A stretch of 64,000 nt of DNA from Mycolicibacter terrae (GTDB taxonomy: Bacteria > Actinomycetota > Actinomycetes > Mycobacteriales > Mycobacteriaceae). Location: positions 3,968,001-4,032,000 of the forward strand of contig NZ_AP022564.1 of assembly GCF_010727125.1 (NCBI RefSeq). The letters are read 5' to 3'. A program made the position numbers and the translations under genes. The notes under the pieces are model-generated. The model saw only the letters and a program-made list of their open reading frames with translations, had not been told where the DNA came from and searched no databases. This document shows positions 49,539 through 57,131 of this stretch, in pieces. Position 1 is the first letter of the stretch. The number at the start of each line of letters is the position of its first letter.

Positions 49539-50930
49539 ATGCCTCGTTCACACGTCATCACTGATTGGGATCCCGAAGACACCGTGGCCTGGGCGGCCGG
49601 TAACGGCAAGATCGCCCGGCGGAACCTGATCTGGTCGACCATCGCCGAACACGTCGGATTTTCGATCTGGTCGATCTGGTCGGTGATGGTGCTGTTCATG
49701 CCCGAATCGGTGTACGGCTTCTCCAGCGGGGACAAATTCCTCCTCGCGGCCACCGCCACCCTGGCCGGCGGCGGGCTGCGCATCCCGTATTCGATGGCCA
49801 CCGCGAAGTTCGGCGGCCGCAACTGGACGATTTTCTCCGCGCTGGTCCTGTTGATCCCGACGGTGGCGATGATGGTCCTGCTGGCCCACCCGGGGCTGCC
49901 GCTGTGGCCCTATCTGGTGTGCGCAGCCCTGACCGGTCTCGGTGGCGGCAACTTCGCCGCGTCGATGACCAACGTGAACGCGTTCTACCCGAACCGGCTC
50001 AAGGGCTCGGCACTGGCGGTCAACGCCGGTGGCGGCAACCTCGGGGTGCCGCTGATCCAGCTGGTCGGCCTGGCGGTGCTGGCCACCGTGGGCAATCGCC
50101 AGCCGCACTGGGTCTGCGCGATCTACCTGGTGTTCCTCGCGATCACCGCGATAGGCGCGGCCCTGTACATGGACAACCTGGAAAACCACAAGGTCGATCT
50201 GACCGCGATGCGCGCGATCCTGCCCGCGGCCGACACCTGGATCATCGCGCTGCTCTACATCGGGACCTTCGGCTCATTCATCGGGTACTCGTTCGCGTTC
50301 GGCCAGGTGCTTCAGATCAGCTTCGTGGGCAGCGGACAGAGCCCCGCGCAGGCGTCGCTGCACGCTGCCCAAATCGCCTTTCTCGGGCCGCTGCTGGGAT
50401 CGGTGGCGCGCATCATCGGGGGCCGGATCGCCGACCGCATCGGCGGTGGCCGGGTCACCCTGGCCGCCTTCGGCGGGATGTTCGCCGCCGCGGGACTGCT
50501 CGCCGGTGTCAGCGTCATCAACGACCATCGCGCCGGCCCGACGGCCAGCTCCACCATGGTGGGCTTCGTCATCGGCTTCGTAGCGTTGTTCATCGTCTCG
50601 GGGATCGGCAATGGTTCGGTGTACAAGATGATCCCGTCGGTGTTCGAGGCCCGCAGTCACGCACTGGGTCTCAGCGAGAGCGACCGTCGGCAGTGGGCGC
50701 GAGCCATGTCGGGTGCTCTGATCGGATTCGCCGGCGCCATCGGCGCGTTCGGCGGTGTCGGTATCAATCTGGCTCTGCGCCAGTCATATCTGTCCAGCGG
50801 CTCGGCGACGGCGGCATTCTGGATCTTCCTGGCAGGCTATGTCGTCGCCGCCGGCGTGACCTGGCTGCGGTACGTGCGCAGCCCGATCCTCGTTGTCCAA
50901 CCGGTCCGGGCCGCGCTGGCTCCGGCATAA
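49539..50930 (+). CDS. narK: Nitrate/nitrite transporter NarK, copy 2
   Basis: The 463-residue protein is a close paralog of the narK at 46784, with the same signatures (LTGLGGGNFAASMTNVNAFY, SGIGNGSVYKMIPSVFEARS) and about twelve membrane segments. In M. tuberculosis only narK3 (Rv0261c) lies at this place. The gene has no clear Shine-Dalgarno because a palindrome abuts the ATG. The fusion regulator follows 27 bases downstream, so the two are likely cotranscribed. Confidence 0.93.
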   Translation: MPRSHVITDWDPEDTVAWAAGNGKIARRNLIWSTIAEHVGFSIWSIWSVMVLFMPESVYGFSSGDKFLLAATATLAGGGLRIPYSMATAKFGGRNWTIFSALVLLIPTVAMMVLLAHPGLPLWPYLVCAALTGLGGGNFAASMTNVNAFYPNRLKGSALAVNAGGGNLGVPLIQLVGLAVLATVGNRQPHWVCAIYLVFLAITAIGAALYMDNLENHKVDLTAMRAILPAADTWIIALLYIGTFGSFIGYSFAFGQVLQISFVGSGQSPAQASLHAAQIAFLGPLLGSVARIIGGRIADRIGGGRVTLAAFGGMFAAAGLLAGVSVINDHRAGPTASSTMVGFVIGFVALFIVSGIGNGSVYKMIPSVFEARSHALGLSESDRRQWARAMSGALIGFAGAIGAFGGVGINLALRQSYLSSGSATAAFWIFLAGYVVAAGVTWLRYVRSPILVVQPVRAALAPA

Positions 50931-50957
50931 GGCATCCACCACCGCAGAGGGATGCTC

Positions 50958-52085
50958 ATGAGCCGGCCAGATCACACACCACTGAGCGGCTACCGGGTTG
51001 CGGTGACCTCGGCTCGCCGCGCCGACGAGCTCTGCACCATGCTGCGGCGCCACGGCGCCACCGTCTGCGCGGCGCCGGCGATCGCGATGATCGATCTGAC
51101 CGACGACGACGAATTGCGCCGGCGCACCGAGGAATTGATAGCCGTACCGCCTGACATCCTGGTTGTGACGACCGCAATCGGCTTCCGCGGCTGGATCGCC
51201 GCCGCCGAGGGATGGGGGCTCGTCGACGATCTGATCACGGCACTGCGGTCCGCCCGCATCGTGGCACGCGGGCCGAAGGCGGTCGGCGCCCTGCGCGCAG
51301 CCGGGCTGCCCGAGGAGTGGTCGCCCGAATCCGAGTCGTCGGCCGCGATGCTGGGCTATCTATTGCAATCCGGCATCGGGGGCTGCCGAATCGCGGTCCA
51401 GTTGCACGGCTCCACCGGCGGCGGCGACCCGATTCCCGAGCTGTTGGACCAACTCCGTTCTGGGGGAGCCGACGTGCTGCCCATCAGGGTCTACCGGTGG
51501 CGTGCAGCCCGGCCGGGCGGTGAGTTCGACCAGCTGACCACCGAGATCGCCCAGCGACAATTCGACGCCGTCAGCTTCACATCGGCCGCGGCCGTGTTGG
51601 CGACCCTGATGCGGGCCACCGAACTCGGCCTCACCGATCAGCTGCTCGGGGCACTGCGCTCGGATGTGCACGCGATGTGTGTGGGTCCGGTGACCGCGCG
51701 GCCGCTGGCGCTACTGGGGGTGCCCACCTCGTCGCCGGGGCGAATGCGCCTGGGCGCGTTGGCCCGCCATATCGTCGACCAGCTGCCCCGGTTGCGCACC
51801 CAGACCGTGTACGCGGCCGGCCACCGGATCGAGGTCCGCAGCAGTTGCGTGATGGTCGACGGGGTGACCCGGTCGATATCGCCCGCCGGAATGGCCACCC
51901 TGCGGGTGCTGGCCCACAACCCTGGCAAGGTCGTGTCACGCGATGATCTGCTGGAGGCGCTGCCGGGCAACGGGAGTAACACTCATGCGGTGGAAACCGC
52001 GGTGCTGCGACTCCGAACCGCCCTGGGCGACAAGAACATCGTCGCCACCGTGGTCAAGCGCGGTTACCGGCTGGCGGTGGATTAG
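50958..52085 (+). CDS. HemD-winged-helix fusion regulator
   Basis: The 375-residue protein joins a uroporphyrinogen-III-synthase-like domain (about 1-265; YRVAVTSARRADELCTMLRR, TTAIGFRGWIAAAEGWGL, VSFTSAAAVLATLMRATELG) to a PhoB-type winged helix (about 285-375; SPAGMATLRVLAHNPGKVV, VKRGYRLAVD). It corresponds to Rv0260c. It may be a nitrate/nitrite regulator that uses the HemD fold as a sensor, as reported for some actinobacterial nnaR-type proteins. The ATG at 50958 follows GAGGG with better spacing than the ATG at 50952. It converges on nirD. Confidence 0.87.
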   Translation: MSRPDHTPLSGYRVAVTSARRADELCTMLRRHGATVCAAPAIAMIDLTDDDELRRRTEELIAVPPDILVVTTAIGFRGWIAAAEGWGLVDDLITALRSARIVARGPKAVGALRAAGLPEEWSPESESSAAMLGYLLQSGIGGCRIAVQLHGSTGGGDPIPELLDQLRSGGADVLPIRVYRWRAARPGGEFDQLTTEIAQRQFDAVSFTSAAAVLATLMRATELGLTDQLLGALRSDVHAMCVGPVTARPLALLGVPTSSPGRMRLGALARHIVDQLPRLRTQTVYAAGHRIEVRSSCVMVDGVTRSISPAGMATLRVLAHNPGKVVSRDDLLEALPGNGSNTHAVETAVLRLRTALGDKNIVATVVKRGYRLAVD

Positions 52086-52093
52086 GGCTGCGG

Positions 52094-52477
52094 CTAGGCC
52101 ACGGCCCGGGCTGCCCCGATCCGGCCGATCTGCACGTAGCCGTCCACGATCCGGGTCGGGTACACCCGGACCGAGACTCGGGGGTCATCCAGGCAACTGC
52201 CGTCGTCGAACGCGAACGCCTGCTTCTTCAGCGGCGAGATGACCGACAGCCGGCCACCGCGGTCCCCGACGATCCCGCGCGACAACACCGCAGCGTGAAA
52301 GAACGGGTCGACGTTGCACACCGCATGCACCGAGCCGTCGGCGAGCCGGAACAGCGCGGCCTGCTTGCCGTTGTCGAGCAGCACACCCACACCGAGGCCA
52401 GGAATCAGCTGGTCGTACCGGCAGGCAGTGGTCCATGCCTCAATGTTGTTAGGCCGAAGGTTGTTGACAGTGATCAT
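52094..52477 (-). CDS. nirD: Nitrite reductase small subunit NirD
   Basis: The 127-residue protein has the Rieske-like fold of NirD (QLIPGLGVGVLLDNGKQAAL, VHAVCNVDPFFHAAVLSRG, SPLKKQAFAFDDGSCLDDP). The cysteines and histidines of true Rieske clusters are missing, as usual for NirD. It overlaps the end of nirB by four bases and works with it in NADH-dependent reduction of nitrite to ammonium. Confidence 0.95.
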   Translation of the reverse strand: MITVNNLRPNNIEAWTTACRYDQLIPGLGVGVLLDNGKQAALFRLADGSVHAVCNVDPFFHAAVLSRGIVGDRGGRLSVISPLKKQAFAFDDGSCLDDPRVSVRVYPTRIVDGYVQIGRIGAARAVA

Positions 52478-55038
52478 GATTCCTCCTCAGATGAGCGCAG
52501 AACCGGGATGGGCAACGGGATCTTGCGGCCATCGCGCTCGGTGAACGCGACGGTGGGGTCTTCGGCGTCGGGGGCGTTGACGAACGACACGAAGCGTGAC
52601 AGCTTCTCCGGGTCGTCGAGAACGCCCTTCCATTCGTCGGTGTAGTTGTCGACGTGGCGGGCCATCGCCGCCTCGAACTCCTCGGCCAGCCCGAGTGAGT
52701 CCTCGCAGACGACCTGCCGGACGTGGTCGAGGCCGCCTTCGATCGACTCGATCCACGGCGCGGTGCGCTGCAGGCGATCCGCGGTGCGGATGTAGAACAT
52801 CAGGAACCGGTCGATGTAGCGGAACACCGTCTCGGTGTCGAGGTCGCTGGCCAGCAACTGGGCGTGCTTGGGGCTCATGCCGCCGTTGCCGCCGACGTAG
52901 AGATTCCAGCCGATCTCGGTGGCGATCACGCCGACGTCCTTGGCACGCGCCTCGGCACACTCCCGGGCGCAGCCGGAGACCCCCATCTTGATCTTGTGCG
53001 GGGCACGCAGACCCCGGTAGCGCAGCTCCAGGTCGACAGCCATCTTCACCGAGTCCTGCTGTCCGTAACGGCACCAGTCGCTGCCCACGCAGCTTTTCAC
53101 CGTGCGAAGCGACTTGCCGTACGCCTGACCGGATTCCATGCCGGCGTCGACCAGCTTGCGCCAGATCGCCGGCAACTGATCCACCCGGGCGCCGAACATG
53201 TCGATCCGCTGCCCACCGGTGATCTTGGTGTAGAGACCGAACTCCTGGGCGACCTGGCCGATCAGGATCAGGTGTTCGGGTTTGATCTCGCCGCCCGGCA
53301 CCCGCGGAACCACCGAGTAGCTGCCGTTGCGCTGGATGTTGGCCAGGAAGTGGTCATTGGAGTCCTGCAGCGCGGCCTGCTCGCCCTCCAGAATGTGCTC
53401 GGATCCGGTCGAGGCCAGGATGGACGCCACGGTCGGCTTGCAGATATCGCAGCCGTACCCGGAGCCGAAGCGCTCCAGCAGTTCGGAGAAGGTGCGGATA
53501 CCGGTGACCTGAATGATCTGGAAGAGCTCGGTTCGCGACTGATCGAAGTGTTCGCAGAGTGCTTTGGACTGCTCCACCCCCTCGGCGATCAGCAGATCCT
53601 TGAGCAGCGGAATGCAGGAACCGCACGAGGTTCCGGCCTTGGTGCAGTCCTTCAGTGCCTGCACGTCGTGGCAGCCGTTCCCGATGGCCTCGACGATGTC
53701 GCCCTTGCTGACGTTGTTGCAGGAGCAGATCTGCGCCGTCGCGGGCAGCGCAGTGATCCCCAGCGAGGTCTTGCCGCCGTCACTGGCCGGGGCGATCAGG
53801 TCCAGCGGATCACCGGGCAGCTCGGCGCCGACCATCGGGCGCAGCACGCCGTAGGAGGAGGCGTCACCGACGAGGATGCCGCCGAGCAGCGTCTTGGCGT
53901 CGTCGGAGAGCACCAGCTTGGCGTAGGTGTTCTTCACCGGGTCGTTGATCACCACCGACAGCGAGTTCTCGGTGGCCCCCATCGCGTCGCCGAAGCTGGC
54001 CACGTCGACCCCGAGCAGCTTCAGCTTGGTGGACATGTCGGCCTCGCCGAATTCGGCGGCGCCCTCGAGCAGCCGGTCGGCGACCACCTCGGCACTGGTG
54101 TAACCGGGCCCCACCAGGCCGTAGCAGCAGCCCTCGATGGCAGCCACCTCACCGATCGCGTACACATCGGGATCACTGGTCCGGCAGGACAGATCGGTCA
54201 GAACGCCCCCGCGCTCGGCGATCGCCAGGCCGGCCTCGCGGGCGAGTTCGTCGCGCGGGCGCACCCCGGCCGCGAAGATCACCAGCCCGGCCTCGATCTC
54301 GTTTCCATCGGAGAGTCGTACCCGCAGGGTCGGCGAGCCGTATTGGTGGGTGAGTTGCTCGATCGACTCGGTGCCCACACCGACGTGCACCGCGATGCCC
54401 AATTCGGAGATCATCCGGCTCAGCAGCATGCCGCCGGCCTCGTCGAGCTGCTGGGGCATCAACCGCGGCGCCATCTCCACGATGTGCGGCTGTATCCCGG
54501 AGTTGCGCAGGGCATTGGCGGCTTCCAGCCCGAGCAGCCCGCCGCCGATCACCACCCCGGTGCGGGTGTGTCCGGCTTCGAGCATGCACTCCATGTCGGC
54601 ACGGATGCCGTCGAGGTCGTCCAGGGTCCGGTAGACGTGGCAACCGGGCAGGTCGTGGCCGGGAACCGGCGGGACGAACGCGCGGGACCCGGTCGCCAGC
54701 ACCAGGGTGTCGTAGCCGTAGCGCTGCCCGTCCGCGGCGAGCACCGACTTGCCGGCCAAGTCGAGTTCGGTGACCCGGGCACGCAGCCTCAGCCGGACGT
54801 GGTCGTCACCGGCGTAGTCGTTCCCGGGCAGCGCGAGCCTGGATCGATCCCAGCCCTCGGTGTAGGAGGTCAGGCCGACCCGGTCGTACGCAGGTTCGGC
54901 TTCCTCGGCGAGCACGGTGATCCGCCAGCTTCCACTGTCGGACCGGCTGCGCAGAGCCTCCACGAATCGGTGGCCGACCATTCCGTGCCCGACCACGACG
55001 AGGTCGCGGACGGCGCGGGGGGTTTCGATCGGGCTCAT
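52474..55038 (-). CDS. nirB: Assimilatory nitrite reductase large subunit NirB
   Basis: The 854-residue enzyme has an FAD/NAD(P)H part (VVVGHGMVGHRFVEAL), a BFD-like [2Fe-2S] region (CSCNNVSKGDIVEAI, GTSCGSCIPLL) and the siroheme/[4Fe-4S] half. Cysteines of the latter are in SCVGSDWCRYG and SGCARECAEARAKD. I chose the ATG at 55038 (MSPIETPRAVRDLVVVGHG) because it gives the length of M. tuberculosis NirB (853); an in-frame ATG at 55080 adds 14 residues. It forms an operon with nirD and is divergent from hsp20. Confidence 0.95.
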   Translation of the reverse strand: MSPIETPRAVRDLVVVGHGMVGHRFVEALRSRSDSGSWRITVLAEEAEPAYDRVGLTSYTEGWDRSRLALPGNDYAGDDHVRLRLRARVTELDLAGKSVLAADGQRYGYDTLVLATGSRAFVPPVPGHDLPGCHVYRTLDDLDGIRADMECMLEAGHTRTGVVIGGGLLGLEAANALRNSGIQPHIVEMAPRLMPQQLDEAGGMLLSRMISELGIAVHVGVGTESIEQLTHQYGSPTLRVRLSDGNEIEAGLVIFAAGVRPRDELAREAGLAIAERGGVLTDLSCRTSDPDVYAIGEVAAIEGCCYGLVGPGYTSAEVVADRLLEGAAEFGEADMSTKLKLLGVDVASFGDAMGATENSLSVVINDPVKNTYAKLVLSDDAKTLLGGILVGDASSYGVLRPMVGAELPGDPLDLIAPASDGGKTSLGITALPATAQICSCNNVSKGDIVEAIGNGCHDVQALKDCTKAGTSCGSCIPLLKDLLIAEGVEQSKALCEHFDQSRTELFQIIQVTGIRTFSELLERFGSGYGCDICKPTVASILASTGSEHILEGEQAALQDSNDHFLANIQRNGSYSVVPRVPGGEIKPEHLILIGQVAQEFGLYTKITGGQRIDMFGARVDQLPAIWRKLVDAGMESGQAYGKSLRTVKSCVGSDWCRYGQQDSVKMAVDLELRYRGLRAPHKIKMGVSGCARECAEARAKDVGVIATEIGWNLYVGGNGGMSPKHAQLLASDLDTETVFRYIDRFLMFYIRTADRLQRTAPWIESIEGGLDHVRQVVCEDSLGLAEEFEAAMARHVDNYTDEWKGVLDDPEKLSRFVSFVNAPDAEDPTVAFTERDGRKIPLPIPVLRSSEEES

Positions 55039-55171
55039 GCGGATGAGATTAGAAAGCCGATATTGCCGCAGTATCGCCATGCGTTACAAGCGTGTGACGG
55101 TGTGCTCACGGGCCTGTGAGGTCGCCTGCCAGGACCGTAGAACTGTGGGGTTGTTCACCGTCGGCGAACGC

Positions 55172-55198
55172 GGAACTTTAGCGTGGTCGACTCAAGTT
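55172..55198 (+). promoter_or_regulatory. Candidate ECF-sigma (SigE/SigH-like) promoter for hsp20
   Basis: GGAAC (55172-55176), 19 bases, then GTT (55196-55198) resembles the mycobacterial SigE/SigH pattern GGAAC-N16-19-GTT. It lies about 67 bases before the hsp20 start. The M. tuberculosis acr2 gene is under heat-shock sigma control, which fits; a half HspR-like ACTCAAG overlaps at 55190-55196. Confidence 0.45.
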
Positions 55199-55265
55199 CT
55201 TTCCAGTGACGGGCCGGCATCCGACCGGCACGCAGCGATCACCCTCAAGAAAGGCATGGACTCCG

Positions 55266-55721
55266 ATGAGCACTCTGACCCTGTGGCAACGTCCGTTCAA
55301 TCGCCCCTTCGACACCGACCGGTGGGTACGCGACTTCTTCGGCCCAGCCACCGCGAGCGACTGGCGGACGCCGTCGAGCGGCTTCTACCCCGCCGCCGAG
55401 ATCACCAAGGACGGTGACGACGCGGTGATCCGCCTGGAACTCCCCGGCATCGACGTGGACAAGGACGTCACCGTCGAGCTCGACGCCGGGCGACTGGTCG
55501 TGCACGGCGAACGTCGCGATGAGTACGCCGGCACCGACCCCGCCGACGCCGACCGGACCCTGCGCGAGGTGCGCTACGGCTCCTTCCGCCGCTCGTTCGG
55601 GGTCCCGGCGCATGTCACCGGCGACGCCGTCACGGCGTCCTATGACGCCGGTGTGCTCAGCGTCCGGGTGGCCGGCGTCTATGCGGGCAGCGAGCCGCGA
55701 CGGATCGCCATCACGAAGTAG
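55266..55721 (+). CDS. hsp: Small heat-shock protein, Hsp20 family
   Basis: The 151-residue alpha-crystallin chaperone starts MSTLTLWQRPFNRPFDTDRW. The alpha-crystallin domain covers about residues 40-140 (DAVIRLELPGIDVDKDVTVE, YGSFRRSFGVPAHV, the strand DAGVLSVRV) with a C-terminal RRIAITK. It corresponds to Rv0251c (Acr2). It would hold unfolding proteins under stress. It has its own promoter region and a strong terminator. Confidence 0.93.
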   Translation: MSTLTLWQRPFNRPFDTDRWVRDFFGPATASDWRTPSSGFYPAAEITKDGDDAVIRLELPGIDVDKDVTVELDAGRLVVHGERRDEYAGTDPADADRTLREVRYGSFRRSFGVPAHVTGDAVTASYDAGVLSVRVAGVYAGSEPRRIAITK

Positions 55722-55746
55722 GCCCGACCCGGCGCGCCGAGCCCGG

Positions 55747-55780
55747 AAAACCCCCGCACACAGCGTGTGTGGGGGTTTTT
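55747..55780 (+). terminator. Rho-independent terminator after hsp20
   Basis: AAAACCCCCGCACAC (55747-55761) and GTGTGTGGGGGTTTT (55765-55779) pair over 15 positions with one G-U, around a three-base loop, and end in a T run. This is one of the few classical terminators in the window. Confidence 0.85.
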
Positions 55781-55889
55781 CGTGTGCCGCACGCGCCACC
55801 GCCGCAACGTGATCTGTCTCACGTCCGGTTCTGGATGTGACTAGCATCGGGTGAACGTACTGTGATCCGTAACACCTGAGGAGGCACCG

Positions 55890-56186
55890 GTGTCTGGCAC
55901 ATCCGAACTCGCCGAACTACACAACCTGATTGGCGACCTGCGGCGCTGCGTGCTGGGGCTGAAGACCCGATTCGGCGACATCCCCGGGATGCGCCGCATC
56001 GAGATGGACGCCGAGCGCATCCTCACCGACGTCGCGCTCCTGGAGTCCGACGCCGGCGAGCTCGACCTGCAGCGCTGGGCCGCCGAACGTGCCCAGGAGA
56101 AGATCGCCATCCCCGACACCGAATACGACAGCGAATTCTGGCGTGACGTCGACGACGAGGGCGTCGGCGGCCAGGGCAGGTACTGA
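55890..56186 (+). CDS. Small acidic protein leading the Sdh1 operon, unknown function
   Basis: The 98-residue protein (MSGTSELAELHNLIGDLRRC, later AERILTDVALLESDAGELDL) corresponds to Rv0250c. It is predicted helical and acidic, without signal peptide or membrane helix. The GTG at 55890 follows GAGGAGG. It is 67 bases before the membrane-anchor gene, so it may be part of the succinate dehydrogenase operon; its function is not known to me. Confidence 0.8.
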   Translation: MSGTSELAELHNLIGDLRRCVLGLKTRFGDIPGMRRIEMDAERILTDVALLESDAGELDLQRWAAERAQEKIAIPDTEYDSEFWRDVDDEGVGGQGRY

Positions 56187-56253
56187 CACCCCACCGGGTG
56201 CTGCTTGCATAGGGGCGCCCTCCGACGAACTCCAGCCGAAGGGAACCCCACAG

Positions 56254-57084
56254 ATGAGCGCACCCGCCGTGAACCGTCCTGGCACCGGCGTCTTCTCGGC
56301 GACTCGCGCACGCATCGCGGATCGCACCCTGCGCACCGACCGCTGGTGGCTGTCGCCGCTGCGGGTGAACCTCGGCCTGAACCTGTTCATCCTCTACGCG
56401 ACCGTGCGATCCTTCTGGGGCAGCGCCTACTGGGTTGACCAGTACCACTACCTGACACCGTTCTACTCACCGTGCATCAGTGCGTCGTGCGTGCCCGGAT
56501 CCAGTCACCTCGGCGTCTGGCTGCCGGAGTTCCCCCGCTGGATTCCGTTGGGCGCATTGGTATTGCCGTTCCTGCTGTGCTTCCGCCTCACCTGCTACTA
56601 CTACCGCAAGGCCTACTACCGGGCCTACTGGCAGTCACCGACGGCGTGTGCCGTGCCCGAACCCCGCGCCCACTACACCGGTGAGACGCGATTCCCGCTG
56701 ATCATGCAGAACAGTCACCGCTACTTCTTCTACGCAGCCTTCGCCCTGGCCACACTGAACACCTACGACGCGATCGTGGCGCTGCACTCCGACACCGGGC
56801 CGGGCGGCTTCGGATTCGGGGTGGGCAACATCGTCCTGCTGCTCAACGTGGCGATGCTGTGGGCCTACACCGGTGGCTGCCACTCCTGCCGGCACGTGTT
56901 CGGCGGCCGCCTCAACCACTTCTCCAAACATCCGATCCGCTACTGGTTCTGGACGAAGATCAGCTGGTTCAACGGCCGGCACATGCAGTTCGCCTGGATC
57001 ACCCTGGCCACGCTGGCCTTCACCGACCTCTACGTCGCGCTGGTGGCCAGCGGCACCATCACTGATTTCAGGTTCATCGGCTGA
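56254..57084 (+). CDS. sdhC: Succinate dehydrogenase Sdh1 membrane anchor
   Basis: The 276-residue membrane protein has about five hydrophobic segments (VNLGLNLFILYATVRSFWG, WIPLGALVLPFLLCFRL, NIVLLLNVAMLWAYTGGCHS, FAWITLATLAFTDLYVALVA) and several histidines. It corresponds to Rv0249c, the anchor of the Sdh1 complex, and precedes sdhA and sdhB. The ATG at 56254 (MSAPAVNRPGTGVF) follows GAAGGGAA; the longer open frame starts inside the preceding gene. Confidence 0.87.
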   Translation: MSAPAVNRPGTGVFSATRARIADRTLRTDRWWLSPLRVNLGLNLFILYATVRSFWGSAYWVDQYHYLTPFYSPCISASCVPGSSHLGVWLPEFPRWIPLGALVLPFLLCFRLTCYYYRKAYYRAYWQSPTACAVPEPRAHYTGETRFPLIMQNSHRYFFYAAFALATLNTYDAIVALHSDTGPGGFGFGVGNIVLLLNVAMLWAYTGGCHSCRHVFGGRLNHFSKHPIRYWFWTKISWFNGRHMQFAWITLATLAFTDLYVALVASGTITDFRFIG

Positions 57085-57131
57085 ATCCCAAGGCCGACAA
57101 CCGTATTCACACGAAGGGTAAGCGAGAATTC

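Noticed and set aside
52723..55119. Long plus-strand open frame (798 codons) opposite nirB.
   Set aside because: The real gene nirB is on the other strand with clear cofactor motifs; the composition of this frame is that of a shadow.
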